From positions 41,581 to 105,580 of the forward strand of contig NZ_BAWJ01000014.1 in assembly GCF_000586475.1 (NCBI RefSeq): a stretch of DNA of 64,000 bases, in the 5' to 3' direction. Made by a program: the position numbers and the translations under genes. Positions within the stretch are counted from its first letter, which is position 1. Each line of letters starts with the position of its first letter. Below, in pieces: positions 21,583 to 32,314 of the stretch. The notes beneath the pieces were generated by a model, which had not been told where the DNA came from, ran no database searches, and worked only from the letters and a program-made list of their open reading frames with translations. Source of the stretch: Psychrobacter sp. JCM 18903. GTDB taxonomy: Bacteria; Pseudomonadota; Gammaproteobacteria; Pseudomonadales; Moraxellaceae.

Positions 21583-23202
21583 CTATTGCAATTTAACTGA
21601 AAGCGACCATGCCATATCTGCTCGTAATAGCTGAGCTTGTTCAGATTTACCACTACTGAGTGATGACCATTGCGGTTTACCACGAGCTTTCTTGAGCTCA
21701 CTGGGTAATTTATGTGTTGGCCATGGTGTGACAGTGGCGCTTTCGTCATCTAACGACTGTTCAATACTGGATTTCTCACCTTTATACAGCAATTGCGTGG
21801 CATCAGTTGCTGCATGACCACGATGGCGCAATGCTGTCAATAAATCTATGGATCGAGTGGCCAGTAGTGTCAACGTAGCAGGATCGATATACAAGCGTTT
21901 TACCCCTGTGATCCTATCAGCAATGCTACTGGTGTTAGACAATAAACCCCCTGCAATACCACCAATCGCTGCACCCAATCCCAAGGTTGTACCAAGAGCG
22001 GCCGCATCAATCCCCAATCCTAGTAGCGCACCAGCAGCAGCTCCCGATGTTGTGCGTATGCCATAGCTTTTTAGCAGTTCAGGGTCAAACGGATCTTGTT
22101 GATAGGCTTTTAGCTCAAGTGGCGTTGCTGCTACGTCATTGTCATAAAACTTATATAAGTTAAGCAAATTATGTTGCATAGCACGTTCGCTCTGTCTCAC
22201 CGCCTCTTGCATTTGCTGTAATACTGGCATTGGATCGTCATCTTCACTAATTTCACGAACAAAAGCAGCAACATTGATTAAAAAATCAGCAATGATAATG
22301 TTGGCCTCGTCATTTAGCTGCGCCCAATTTTCTATCCTACGCTGCATCAACTGCTCAAGCATCTCAGAGTGGGTAAGCATGGTGGCTAAATTCTGCCATA
22401 AGCGCATTTCATCTGCAAACTCAAAAGCCACGGAGTCAAAGCGTGTAGAAATATGCAAATTACGACGCGCCAGCATGGTCTGCCACTCGTCGATATTGGC
22501 ATCCTGACTGTCAGTGAAATTAAATACTGGCATCACAGGAATCGCTGCCCAAGATAAAATAGCTAACTCGTCTTTATATTTACCGAGTACCGGCTCACGT
22601 GCATCGACGACATAAATGGCCATATCACTTGCCAGCAGCTGCCGAATCACTTTGGCCTCTTGGCTATAGTCCTCATTGCTATTTAGTGCCTCACCACCTT
22701 GGGCAATGTCTGCTGCCAAAAACTGTTGCAAACGCTCAATGCCATCACGCCGACTGGCGGTATTGTCCTCTAACCAATCCATCAATCCTGACGCATCTTC
22801 TAGACCCGGTGTGTCATACAATACCACCAACACTTCGCCCGTTTGGCTGTCTGTTAATTTGGCTTGCTCTACATGACGGGTAGTTGCGGCTTCGTTTTTG
22901 ACTTCACCAAAATAGACGTCACGCAATAGTGTACGTAGTATGGATGTCTTGCCCGTATTGGTATGACCAACGACGGCCAATTTTAGCGGTTCACCACTGG
23001 CGATGGTTTTCCTTGTCATACTTGTCGTTGTTGTTAATGGTTCAGTTGATAAAGGTTGATTGTCTTGAGTTTCCACTGACTGAGTTACAGCTGATTTTAA
23101 AGTGCTGTTTGCGGTATTAGAAGTTGCCTCATAAGTCTTATCTGCAAAGAGACCAGCAGGCTTATTGTGTTCATAATTCTCTTTTTTGTTATTATTATTC
23201 AT
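21583..23202 (-). CDS. GTPase with DUF3482-type C-terminal region
   Basis: A 539-residue protein. After a 70-residue polar N-terminus comes a TrmE/Era-like G domain: LAVVGHTNTGKTSILRTLL (G1), a Thr in AATTRHVE (G2), YDTPGLED (G3) and NFTDSQD (G4, degenerate from NKxD). The C-terminal half contains a Gly/Ala-rich hydrophobic segment (about residues 392-425), suggesting membrane association. The gene upstream on the same strand is the DUF2868 membrane protein, the usual partner of this GTPase family. The pair's function is not known. Confidence 0.78.
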   Translation of the reverse strand: MNNNNKKENYEHNKPAGLFADKTYEATSNTANSTLKSAVTQSVETQDNQPLSTEPLTTTTSMTRKTIASGEPLKLAVVGHTNTGKTSILRTLLRDVYFGEVKNEAATTRHVEQAKLTDSQTGEVLVVLYDTPGLEDASGLMDWLEDNTASRRDGIERLQQFLAADIAQGGEALNSNEDYSQEAKVIRQLLASDMAIYVVDAREPVLGKYKDELAILSWAAIPVMPVFNFTDSQDANIDEWQTMLARRNLHISTRFDSVAFEFADEMRLWQNLATMLTHSEMLEQLMQRRIENWAQLNDEANIIIADFLINVAAFVREISEDDDPMPVLQQMQEAVRQSERAMQHNLLNLYKFYDNDVAATPLELKAYQQDPFDPELLKSYGIRTTSGAAAGALLGLGIDAAALGTTLGLGAAIGGIAGGLLSNTSSIADRITGVKRLYIDPATLTLLATRSIDLLTALRHRGHAATDATQLLYKGEKSSIEQSLDDESATVTPWPTHKLPSELKKARGKPQWSSLSSGKSEQAQLLRADMAWSLSVKLQ

Positions 23203-23332
23203 AATATCGTCTTCTATTTATTAATGACCAAAACATATAGTGGCTTTTATTGTAGAACAAATTGTGTACTATTTCGGTATTAATACTAACCATCTTTCTT
23301 AAGTAACTGATAATCACAGTTTGGCTAGTCAA

Positions 23333-24699
23333 TCAATTATTCACTAGACCAATGTTGCGGGCAGAGAGTGCGGTTTGCCACTGCTGATAACGAACATCTT
23401 GATGGTCTGCAACCTGCTTGGTTAAGTCTAAAGCGCTTGAATCACTCAGCAGCTGCACAATGAGCCCATCTTTGGCGTGAGCAGCGATTTGATCAAGTTT
23501 ACGCAATGTACCACGGTCAGGTAAGGCCTTATGATGAATACCAAGTAAGACCTGCACTGGATGACTGCCTAAATAGCTCTTCAAACGTGCCATATCGTCA
23601 CGATCATCAACGATACCGAAATTCTCTATCTCACTATTAATATCGCTATCTGAATTAAGCCCCGACTGCCACCAGTTATCCTGCTCTGCTGGATACTCAA
23701 GCAAAGCAACCAGCTTCTTGCCAGCGCTAACAGCTGCTTTTGGCGCAATAGGAACGGGCACTTCATTAAAGTCATCAACATCTACCACCTGACGTTGCCA
23801 AAAGTTTAAAATCTTTTGATAATAGGGCTGCTTGATGTCCAACCGCATCTTTTTACGACGGAACATCAATGCACAAAACGCCCAAGCAATCGCTCTTGGT
23901 ACAATACCGTACATCAGCAAACTACCAACCAATAAGCCTGCCCATTGCCGCGCAACAGTCAATGGCATCGCATCAGTCACCAAGCGACTCTGTACAATAG
24001 CGTTGCTATTTGGCACATCGAATCCCACCATACTTGGTAACCAGCCAAGTACCTGTGTCAAAGTAATTAGCGCTTGATCGGATAGTAAAGTCGACTCCCA
24101 GCTAAAGCTATACTGACGCACAATCAATAGGAAAATAATCGCCAGCAGCATGCCTGTCAACGTTGCCAGCCATAACTGATGACTAAATCTCCCCAAATAC
24201 CAGCGCATCCCGCTATGCTGTAATTGGCGCTCGTACAAATCGACTGCCGCCTTGGTAACATCGTCTTTACCACGTATCAGATAACTGGGACTGACAAAAT
24301 TGGCAAACCAATTCGAAGACGGCTTGCTTGATTAATCAGGCTCATCACCAGCCAACCTAACAGCATAATGGTATGAAAACCCAGCAAGCAAACCAAGACA
24401 TAAAAGAAATTCACCACATTTGTCTGTAGTAAGGTGAATAATCCCAAAAATCCTGAGAGACACCACACCACGCTCATGACCACCATGATGCCTTTAATAC
24501 GGCCATCAATTTTGCCCAATATTCGTGCCAGCGCACCGTTACTATCGATACGTGAGGCTCGGCGGTGCAATTTTTGAATGGGTTTGCCATCCTCACCTTG
24601 TAGTTTTTCCGTGATAAGTAGCGGGTCAGTGGCAAAGACATGTTGCTGCGTCTCAAGCGTGCGTACCAACTCAGTCAATTGATCTTGGGGTGATAGCAT
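23333..24699 (-). CDS. DUF2868 integral membrane protein, one frame break
   Basis: The N-terminal piece (MLSPQDQLTELVRTLE to QASRLRIGLP) contains two membrane segments. It breaks near 24318 and continues as NWFANFVSPSYLIRGK and then LYERQLQHSGMRWYLGRF, with further membrane segments and a soluble C-terminal domain (VLLGIHHKALPDRGTL). One lost base explains the break. Total about 455 residues. The gene lies 130 nt upstream of the GTPase gene on the same strand, a conserved pairing. The C-terminal domain probably faces the cytoplasm to meet the GTPase (inference). Confidence 0.72.
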
Positions 24700-24922
24700 A
24701 ATGCGATAACATCCATATAAAGGCGTTTATGTAGGAGATAATTCTTGATTATTGTAGCGTATATATGAGGACACGCCTTCGCCAAATGTTAAAAAATGAA
24801 CATTTATTAAGCATTTTTATCATGGTAAAGACAATAAAAATCAGCCAAAATGAATAATGAACGAAATGATAGTGACAAGGGTGAAAAAACGCTGTTAAAG
24901 GGAATCCAAAAAAGGAATCATC

Positions 24923-25712
24923 ATGAATAACAGAACATATCTAATCGTTGGTGGTACAGGCGGCATTGGTAGAGCGATGATTGAGCAATTAGTAAATGGC
25001 ACTGCCAGTGACAATAAGGATGAGAATGCGAATACTGATAATGGTGGAAAACAAGGTATCCATGTCTTTGCGACTTATCATCGCAATGTACCTGATTTTG
25101 AGGCTGACAATCTGCATTGGATATCCATGAATATCTGCGAAGAACAAAGTATCGAGCAAGCAGCCGAGGTTATTCAGCAGCAAACCACTCATATTGATTG
25201 GATTATCAATTGTGCAGGGTTATTACATACGGCGACGCAGCAGCCAGAAAAAGCGCTGCGTCAGGTTGAGACTGATTTCTTTTTACAAAACATGCAAGTG
25301 AATGCCTTAGCCAGCTTACTCATTGCCAAGCATTTTAGACCACTATTAGCCAAAGCTGCGCGTAGTAATGACAAGCCCGCAATCTTTGCAACGATATCCG
25401 CGCGCGTTGCAGTATCAGTGACAACCAACTGGGCGGATGGTATAGCTATCGTATGAGTAAAGCGGCACTCAATATGGGCATGAAAAACCTGAGTATTGAA
25501 TGGAGTCGCTCGCTCAAAGACGTGTGCGTGGTTGTCCTGCAGCCAGGAACGGTAAATACGCAACTATCAGCCCTTTTCAAGGTAATGTGGCCGAAGGTCA
25601 GTTGTTCTCGCCAGCCTATAGTGTGGAATGCTTATTAGAAGTGCTTAACCGTATGAAGGCGATGCAATCAGGAAGCTTTGTTGACTGGGCAGGGGAATCC
25701 ATACCTTGGTAG
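24923..25712 (+). CDS. Short-chain dehydrogenase/reductase, two frame breaks
   Basis: NAD(P)-dependent SDR. The cofactor motif GGTGGIGRAM lies at residues 9-18, the NNAG-like motif is INCAGLL, the catalytic Ser region is ATISARV, and the catalytic YxxxK is YSYRMSK (read across a break). A typical SDR ends soon after PGTVNT, and here it runs on to the end GESIPW. Breaks near 25415 and 25575, each restored by one added base (the second is a C within gcccctttt). About 263 residues. The ribosome site aaaaggaatc precedes the ATG. It resembles CsgA/YciK-type single-gene SDRs; substrate unknown. Confidence 0.8.
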
Positions 25713-25754
25713 CTCTAAATGATTGAAACGTTCACAAAGCCAATTCAAGAGATG

Positions 25755-25795
25755 AAAATAGGGCGTGTCGTCAATATGAGGACACGCTCTATTTT
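25755..25795. terminator. Bidirectional terminator between SDR gene and prpD
   Basis: Hairpin arms aaaatagggcgtgtc / gacacgctctatttt (one G-T pair), between convergent genes. Confidence 0.85.
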
Positions 25796-25833
25796 ATTTA
25801 TAAGATAAGGGTTGTTTTTAGATAGGCAAATGC

Positions 25834-27376
25834 TTAATTCGCCATAAACAAGTCCATAAACTCATGTACAGGTGTGTGCTCTAAGCGGGTTTGATCGCTA
25901 CAAAGCGCAAAAATATCCTGACAGCGACTGTCGATAAATCGCGTCGCCAAACTGGCACGAAACTTGGCTTCTAATACAGGAATACCTTCTTTGCGGCGGC
26001 GCTTATGTCCGATAGGGTATTCGACAACAACCTTGTCGGTACTGCTACCGTCTTTAAAAAATATCTGAATAGCATTGGCAATCGAGCGCTTGCTTGGGTC
26101 ATGGTAATCTTTTGAATAACCCGCATCTTCTTCTACGATCATTTTGCGGCGTAGACCATCAATTAACACATGGTGCTGTGCATGATAATCGTCTTCATAA
26201 TTTTCTGCCATTAAATCGCCAGTGAGCAGAGGCACCGCTACCATATATTGCAAACAATGATCGCGATCAGCAGGGTTGGCCAATGTGCCTTCTTTAGAGA
26301 TAATTCTAATCGCAGATTCATGAGTGGTCAGGACAATTTTTTCAATATCGTCGATTCTGTCATCAATGCGTGGATGTAAGATAACAGCAGCCTCACAAGC
26401 AGTCTGCGCATGAAACTCGGCAGGAAAGCTTAACTTAAATAAAATATTTTCCATCACGTAACTGCCAAACTCACGCTGGAAAGTAAAACGGCGCTCGTTT
26501 GCAGGTTTAAGGCTAAGTCTTTATTGGTATGGCTAAACAATACATCATAAAACCCCCACTGCGGTGCAGAGAGTGCCCCAGGGATACCCATTTCACCGCG
26601 ACGGGTAATATCAACCAAGCGTACCGCACGACTGGTAGCGTCGCCTGCCGCCCAAGATTTACGGCTACCGGCATTGGGTGCATGACGATAAGTACGTAGC
26701 GCTTGACCATCGACGATTGCTTGGGATATTGCCGCCATAATACGCTCACGCGGCAATTTATAGAGCTTGGCGACCACAGCGGTAGAGGCCAATTTAACTA
26801 AAAACACATGGTCAAGACCCACACGGTTGAATGAGTTTTCGAGTGCAATTACCCCCTGAATCTCATGCGCCATAATCATAGCCTCAAGCACCTCACGCAT
26901 GGTTAATGCTGATGATTGCGACTGACATTTTGTTGGCTGATATAATCGGCGACTGCTAGGATACCGCCTAAATTGTCCGAAGGGTGCCCCCATTCAGCAG
27001 CCAGCCACGTGTCATTATAATCGAGCCAGCGCACCATACAGCCGATATCAAAGGCGGCCTTGATAGGATCTAGTCTGTGGGCTGTACCCGGAACGCGCGC
27101 GCCATTAGGTGTGAGCTGATCGGCACAATCTGGTCCCAAATGCTTGGTGCATTCAGGGAAACGTAGCGCAAGCAGACCACAGCCAAGCGTATCCATCAAG
27201 CAATGACGCGCAGTATTCCAAGCATCTGCGCTATTGGGGGAGTCGTTATCTATCGAATAATTAAGCACATAATCAGCAATCTTTTGAATCTCAATGTCAT
27301 ATTCTGGACGGACATTGCTTTCTACCGTTGCATCATTTTTATTTGAATGTGTTGTATCTGAATTATCATTTGACAT
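25834..27376 (-). CDS. prpD: 2-methylcitrate dehydratase PrpD (MmgE/PrpD family), two frame breaks
   Basis: PrpD dehydrates 2-methylcitrate to 2-methyl-cis-aconitate in propionate catabolism without an iron-sulfur cluster. Visible family blocks are [77 protein letters not shown] and [21 protein letters not shown]. The start ATG at 27376 (MSNDNSD) follows ggagacaacc. Breaks near 26935 (after ISQQ) and 26495 (before [13 protein letters not shown]), both one-base losses. About 514 residues. It ends a minus-strand run that also has acnD and prpF, the alternative route for the same step. Confidence 0.88.
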
Positions 27377-27520
27377 GGTTGTCTCCTCTTCCTTGAGTGT
27401 GCTACTTCCTTGACCCATTATCTCGGTCATCTTTTTAAATTAGCCATCATTTAAAAGTAGCATACTCAATATGAAACAACCAAACTGAATTATGTTAAAA
27501 ATTAAAACCTTGCGGCACGC

Positions 27521-28147
27521 TTAAATCATCAAATATAGCAGACCTAACACAAATAAAGCCGCCATGATAAACAGCAGAAAACTTAATACTTTGTTCGTTG
27601 TGGAGGCAGACTCAGTACGATCTTTTTGTACTTTGTTTTTCTTGGCAACGTATAGAACCATTTTTACATGCTCTATGTTGTCTTCGAGATAATGATCGCC
27701 TTCAGGGACAAACCCCAAGGACTCATAGAAGCTGAGTAAGTAGGCTTGTGCAGAGAGTATAATCGGGCGCTTTTTACCGTATTTTTTACGGCAGTGCGCA
27801 ATGGCATGAATCATCATCTGCCGTGCTATACCGTCACCTCTGTGCTCTGATAAGACCAGCACTCTACCGATGGCAGGCATAGCAGTATGATTGGTCTTAA
27901 TCGTAGGGTCAGCGACCGATAGATTGGATTTTAATTTATTAAATTCAGGCGGAATGATACGGCAGTAGCCTACCAACGCCTCGTTTTGATGCGCGATAAG
28001 ATGGAGGCAATCAAAGTCCACCTCATCCATATCTTGATAGGCGCAGTTTTGCTCAACCACAAACACTTGTGATCGGGCTTTTAAAATATGATAGAGATCA
28101 ACTGAGGTCAGCTCATCAAAGGTTTTGATAGAAAATTCACAAGTCAT
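27521..28147 (-). CDS. GNAT acetyltransferase (ElaA-like) with C-terminal membrane segment
   Basis: A 208-residue protein. The acetyl-CoA-binding core is IGRVLVLSEHRGDGIARQMM (about residues 91-110), followed by ILSAQAYLLSFYESLGFVPEG. The N-terminal region LYHILKARSQVFVVEQNCAYQDMDEVD matches ElaA-type GNATs. Unlike ElaA, it has a charged linker and a final hydrophobic helix (about residues 187-207, SFLLFIMAALFVLGLLYLMI), so it should be tail-anchored in the membrane. Substrate unknown. It lies between prpD and an ABC exporter on the same strand. Confidence 0.8.
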   Translation of the reverse strand: MTCEFSIKTFDELTSVDLYHILKARSQVFVVEQNCAYQDMDEVDFDCLHLIAHQNEALVGYCRIIPPEFNKLKSNLSVADPTIKTNHTAMPAIGRVLVLSEHRGDGIARQMMIHAIAHCRKKYGKKRPIILSAQAYLLSFYESLGFVPEGDHYLEDNIEHVKMVLYVAKKNKVQKDRTESASTTNKVLSFLLFIMAALFVLGLLYLMI

Positions 28148-28218
28148 AGTGGGCTAGCTTCTGGAAATAGGCAGTAAAAGATTGGCATTATAACGATTTA
28201 GGCACACATTGACCATTC

Positions 28219-30072
28219 CTAACCATTTAGAGTCTGGCTGATTTTATCCAAATTTAAGCTATCCGACATGGCATTGAATATCTCAAAATATTTGCCGTGT
28301 TTCTCATATAGCGCTTCATGCGTACCGGTTTCAACCACGCGACCATCTTCTATCACGACCAAGTCATCCGCATCGATAATTTGGGCAATATTATGCGAGA
28401 CCATGATCACGGTACGATCTTTTTTGATGAGATCTAGGCTCTTCTTCACTTGTTGGCTGGCGATGGCATCGAGGCTAGCGGTTGGCTCATCCAAAAACAC
28501 AATAGGCGGATCTTTTAAAAACATCCGTGCCAGCGCGATACGTTGCTGTTGACCACCAGACAATGACTTTGCTGTACTCTCATAGCCTTCTGCTAAATTA
28601 ATAATTTGCTCATGAATCGAGGCTTTTTTAGCAGCGACGATAATATCTTCATCAGTGGCATTCATATCGCCATAACGAATATTTTCGCTAATCGTACCTG
28701 AAAAAATATGATTACTTTGTAGTACCAAGCCAATATTTTGACGCAATTCATGGGTATCGCAGTCGGCCAAATCATACCCATCTAAACATATTTTGCCAGC
28801 ATCTGGCGCGTAAAACTTGACCAATAGATTAATAACGGTGCTCTTGCCAGCGCCGCTTAAGCCCACCAGCGCAGTAATGCGATTGGGTTTAATAGTAAAG
28901 CTGACATCTTTTAGCGCTTGCGTGCCATTCGGATATGTGAAATCGACGTTTTTCAGCTCAATATGACCTTTTAAATTTTTACTACTTCTGCCCGTGATAT
29001 CTTCAACTTGGCTTTCATCTTCTAATATATCAAAGAAACCTTCGGCATAAGTCAGGGCGTTATTAATCTGATCATAGATACGATGCAATTGGCGGATAGG
29101 GGCGGCGACGTTTTGGAATAGCATGACATGGAATAAAATCATACCGATGGTCATCTGGCCTTTTAATACAAAGTAGGATGTCAGCAGAATGATTACCACC
29201 ACGCCAATCTGCTCAATAAAGGTCTTTATCGCATCATAAATAAAACCAATACTGCGAATACGCAACTGATTGTCAGTCATGTCTTTTTGAATGGTTAAGT
29301 GCTTTTCCGCTTCTATCGACTCACGAACAAAGGATTTCACCACGCTGATGGAGTTGATCAAGGAGATAACCAAGCCACTTTTGGCTTCTCGATAGCCGCG
29401 CATCTGCCGACGGAATCCTTGTAGACGCCGTGCTTGTTTTTGGCTGATGAAAAAGTAAATAGGAATGATAATAAGACCGACCAAGCCTATCCAAAAATTG
29501 GTCGAAAACATAATGATGAGTGAGACGATCGCACTGGCAAACAGTGGCAGCATATCAATAAAGAAGTTTTGCACCAAACTGGTTAAGCTGCTGACGCCAT
29601 AGTCGATACGGGTTTGCAACTTGCCGCTGTCGTTTTCGCTACTGGTATAAAATGCCATCCGATAGGTGAGGATGCGCTCAATGATTTTTTGCGATAAATC
29701 ACGTGATAGATTGATACGAATCTTTTCGCCAAAGAAGCGTTGCCCAAACGAGATAAATATCGACAGTATCTCTTTGGTTAAGAGTACCGCACTGATAATG
29801 GTCAGCATGCGCACGCCAGCTTCCCAAGGTTCAGCGAGGATAGCGATTTCGGTCAAGGTATCAACGGCATAGCGCAGCACAAAGGCGTTAACCTGCGCGG
29901 TAAAAGAGCCCAGCACGGTTAATATCAATGTGGCAATAATTAAAACTTTATATGGCGCGGCAAAAACGGCAAGCTTTTTGAGGATATCCCACAACAACGC
30001 TCGCCGCTCAGTTTTTTTGAGCGGTGTTTTTTTGTCTAATTGCATACGGCGTGGCTGGGGAGATATTGGCAT
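28219..30072 (-). CDS. ABC transporter, fused permease and ATP-binding (exporter type)
   Basis: A 617-residue half-exporter. The transmembrane domain (six helices, about residues 30-330) is followed by an ATPase: Walker A VGLSGAGKST, Q-loop VLQSN, signature LSGGQQQRIALARM, Walker B PPIVFLDEPTASLD, and switch His in VSHNIAQI. It would work as a homodimer in the inner membrane. The substrate cannot be told from sequence. It sits 23 nt after the nucleotidase gene in the minus-strand run. Confidence 0.9.
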   Translation of the reverse strand: MPISPQPRRMQLDKKTPLKKTERRALLWDILKKLAVFAAPYKVLIIATLILTVLGSFTAQVNAFVLRYAVDTLTEIAILAEPWEAGVRMLTIISAVLLTKEILSIFISFGQRFFGEKIRINLSRDLSQKIIERILTYRMAFYTSSENDSGKLQTRIDYGVSSLTSLVQNFFIDMLPLFASAIVSLIIMFSTNFWIGLVGLIIIPIYFFISQKQARRLQGFRRQMRGYREAKSGLVISLINSISVVKSFVRESIEAEKHLTIQKDMTDNQLRIRSIGFIYDAIKTFIEQIGVVVIILLTSYFVLKGQMTIGMILFHVMLFQNVAAPIRQLHRIYDQINNALTYAEGFFDILEDESQVEDITGRSSKNLKGHIELKNVDFTYPNGTQALKDVSFTIKPNRITALVGLSGAGKSTVINLLVKFYAPDAGKICLDGYDLADCDTHELRQNIGLVLQSNHIFSGTISENIRYGDMNATDEDIIVAAKKASIHEQIINLAEGYESTAKSLSGGQQQRIALARMFLKDPPIVFLDEPTASLDAIASQQVKKSLDLIKKDRTVIMVSHNIAQIIDADDLVVIEDGRVVETGTHEALYEKHGKYFEIFNAMSDSLNLDKISQTLNG

Positions 30073-30095
30073 ATATTTTTTATGAATATTAGTAA

Positions 30096-31034
30096 TTAGC
30101 CTTCATTATGTACTACTTTATTAGCGATTCCAAAAGGGATATGAACTGAAGGTAAAATACTAGCAGATTTTAAATGTAGCTTTTGATCATCAAAGAATAT
30201 ATGTGGCTTTAGTACCTCAAGTACCTTAGATTTATCAACTCCTCCCATAAAAAAAGCTTCATTGGCGAGAATATCCCACGCACGCATGGTATTAATTGCA
30301 CGCTTATGTGAAGGTGCGTTTCTTGCTGTGACAATAGAAACCCTCAAAACTGGTTCATAATTAGGGTTTTTGAGCTTATAAGCATTTTCAAGTTTTTGAA
30401 TATGAGAAATACGATCAATAAAATTCTTTAAAGGTCCTGGATTATGAGCGACATCTACCTTAGTAGACTCATGGGTGTGAAATTCATCAAGGTTTTTATT
30501 TTCTTTATAAATACTTTCAGACTCATCATCAATAATCACACCATCAAAATCGAACGCTATTCTTAATTGTCTATCATCAAGATCATCAGATATGTCACCG
30601 TGTAAAATTTGTCCTGCTGAATAACCAGCATCTATCGCTTGTTTAACATCACTTTCATTGGCAGACAAGAACAGTTCTATATCAAAAGCTGGAATATATT
30701 TATAAGCTGATTGACCTTGTAAAAAAACAGCTCGAGTAATAGATAACTTATGATATTCAATAGAGTTCATAACTCGCAAACCAGTATCTGGATCATTGCG
30801 AGATAATAGTATGACTTCCACTATAGGCTCATCGGATATTTGATTAAGTTTTAATAACCTTCTAATAAATGGATATGCAACACCCGTGGTAAGAGGGATA
30901 TCTTGTTTTTCACGTTGATATTTTCTGTATTCTTGCTCACCTTGTTCTCTAAATATCTCATCTGACTCATGTAAATCAAATAAAGCGCTAGATGATAATC
31001 CGATTACTAATCTATTCGTTAAGTCGTAAGCCAT
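30096..31034 (-). CDS. 5'-nucleotidase (cytosolic NT5-IA-like family)
   Basis: A 312-residue HAD-fold enzyme of the '5-nucleotidase' Pfam family, which dephosphorylates nucleoside monophosphates. Family features are LVIGLSSSALFDLHESD near the N-terminus, EVILLSRNDPDTGLRVMNSI, the HAD nucleophile motif IAFDFDGVIIDDES (about residues 180-193), RVSIVTARNAP, and HIFFDDQKLHL. It begins 14 nt after prpF, so it is likely co-transcribed, though no link to propionate metabolism is known. Confidence 0.85.
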   Translation of the reverse strand: MAYDLTNRLVIGLSSSALFDLHESDEIFREQGEQEYRKYQREKQDIPLTTGVAYPFIRRLLKLNQISDEPIVEVILLSRNDPDTGLRVMNSIEYHKLSITRAVFLQGQSAYKYIPAFDIELFLSANESDVKQAIDAGYSAGQILHGDISDDLDDRQLRIAFDFDGVIIDDESESIYKENKNLDEFHTHESTKVDVAHNPGPLKNFIDRISHIQKLENAYKLKNPNYEPVLRVSIVTARNAPSHKRAINTMRAWDILANEAFFMGGVDKSKVLEVLKPHIFFDDQKLHLKSASILPSVHIPFGIANKVVHNEG

Positions 31035-31048
31035 TAAAACATCCTTAA

Positions 31049-32301
31049 TTAAAAACTGTCATTTGGCACAAAAACTTCACCCACCATAATACGCCTTGCT
31101 GAGCGGCTCATCGAGACTTTTTTGGCTTGCCAGCGACCATCGACTTGCTCGGTTTTTCCGCCTACTAATAACGTGCCAGAGGGATGACCAAAACGTACTT
31201 CACTAAGTTGCTTTTTCGATTGACCGCCACCTGCCGCTTCATTGACCAATGTACCTTGTGTAGTTGCCGCTGCGGCAATCGCAACCGCTGCCGTGCCCAT
31301 CATGGCATGATGTAGTTGCCCCATGCTCATCGCCCGTACGACAAGATCAATCTCATTCGCCTCAACGGCTTTGCCACTTGATGCGCTGTAACTTTGTGCA
31401 GCGCCAACCCATGCAATCTTGGGTATATGCTGACTGCTTTGCGCTTCACTGACGTCTTTAAACAGCCCCATCGCAACGCCGCCTTTGGCACGGATTTTTT
31501 CAAGCTTAGCCAAGGTTTCGCTATCGCTATTGATATCGCCTTGCAACTCAGTACCCGTAAAGCCTAAATCTTCTGCTCTCATAAAGATGGTTGGGATACC
31601 AGCACTAATAAAAGTTGCTTTAACACTATCGCTAGCCAAGCCACAGCCAGATACATCAAAGTCATCGATTAGATTATTTGTCGGGAACATGTCGCTTGAT
31701 GAATCAACGGGATCAATAAATTCAATTTTAACTTCAGCAGCAGGGAAGGTGACACCATCTAACTCAAAATCGCCGGTTTCTTGCACTTGTACTTTGCCTT
31801 GTGCGTCCATGTAAACAGGCACATGAGCAATAATGGTTTTGCTGATATTCTCTTGCCAAATACGTACTTCGCAAATACCGCTGTCCGCGTTTTTATCGAT
31901 GCTGTTAGCAATCTTCTGCGCTGCGACCAGACCCATATTAATGGCACAGGCACCGACTGCTGCGGTCAAATTGCCACAGTTACCCGCCCAATCAATCATT
32001 GGTTTGGCGATATTGACCTGTCCAAACAAGTAGTTCACATCGTGGTCTGATCTAGAAGACTCAGATAAGATGACTGTTTTTGAGGTGCTAGAGCTACCAT
32101 TGCCTAAGCCATCGATTTGCTTACCATAAGGATCAGGCTACCGATAACCCGCAATAGGAAATTATCACGCGCAGCCCCTGCAACTTGGCAACGCTCAGGT
32201 AAATCAGACAGTTTAAAAAATGTGCCTTTTGAGGTGCCGCCACGCATATAGGTGGCTGGGACAGATAGTTGTGGAGCGAAAGCAGGGTTTGGTCGGGTCA
32301 T
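31049..32301 (-). CDS. prpF: 2-methyl-aconitate isomerase PrpF, one frame break
   Basis: PrpF isomerises the trans product of AcnD to 2-methyl-cis-aconitate. The family start PATYMRGGTSKGTFF is present, followed by DWAGNCGNLTAAVGACAI (with the catalytic-loop Cys) and the late GHPSGTLLVGG. The frame breaks near 32140, where restoring one C in agcc(c)tgatcc gives PDPYGKQIDGLGNGSSSTSK, exactly as in PrpF. About 417 residues. It follows the Sel1 gene by 13 nt and works with acnD encoded upstream. Confidence 0.92.
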
Positions 32302-32314
32302 TTTTTTATTCCTA

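Noticed and set aside
24763..25787. 14-base repeat atatgaggacacgc before and after the SDR gene
   Set aside because: The second copy is part of the terminator hairpin. Two short matches alone do not indicate a mobile unit.
25834..27376. Three short genes instead of prpD
   Set aside because: All three parts match consecutive stretches of PrpD with no missing sequence.
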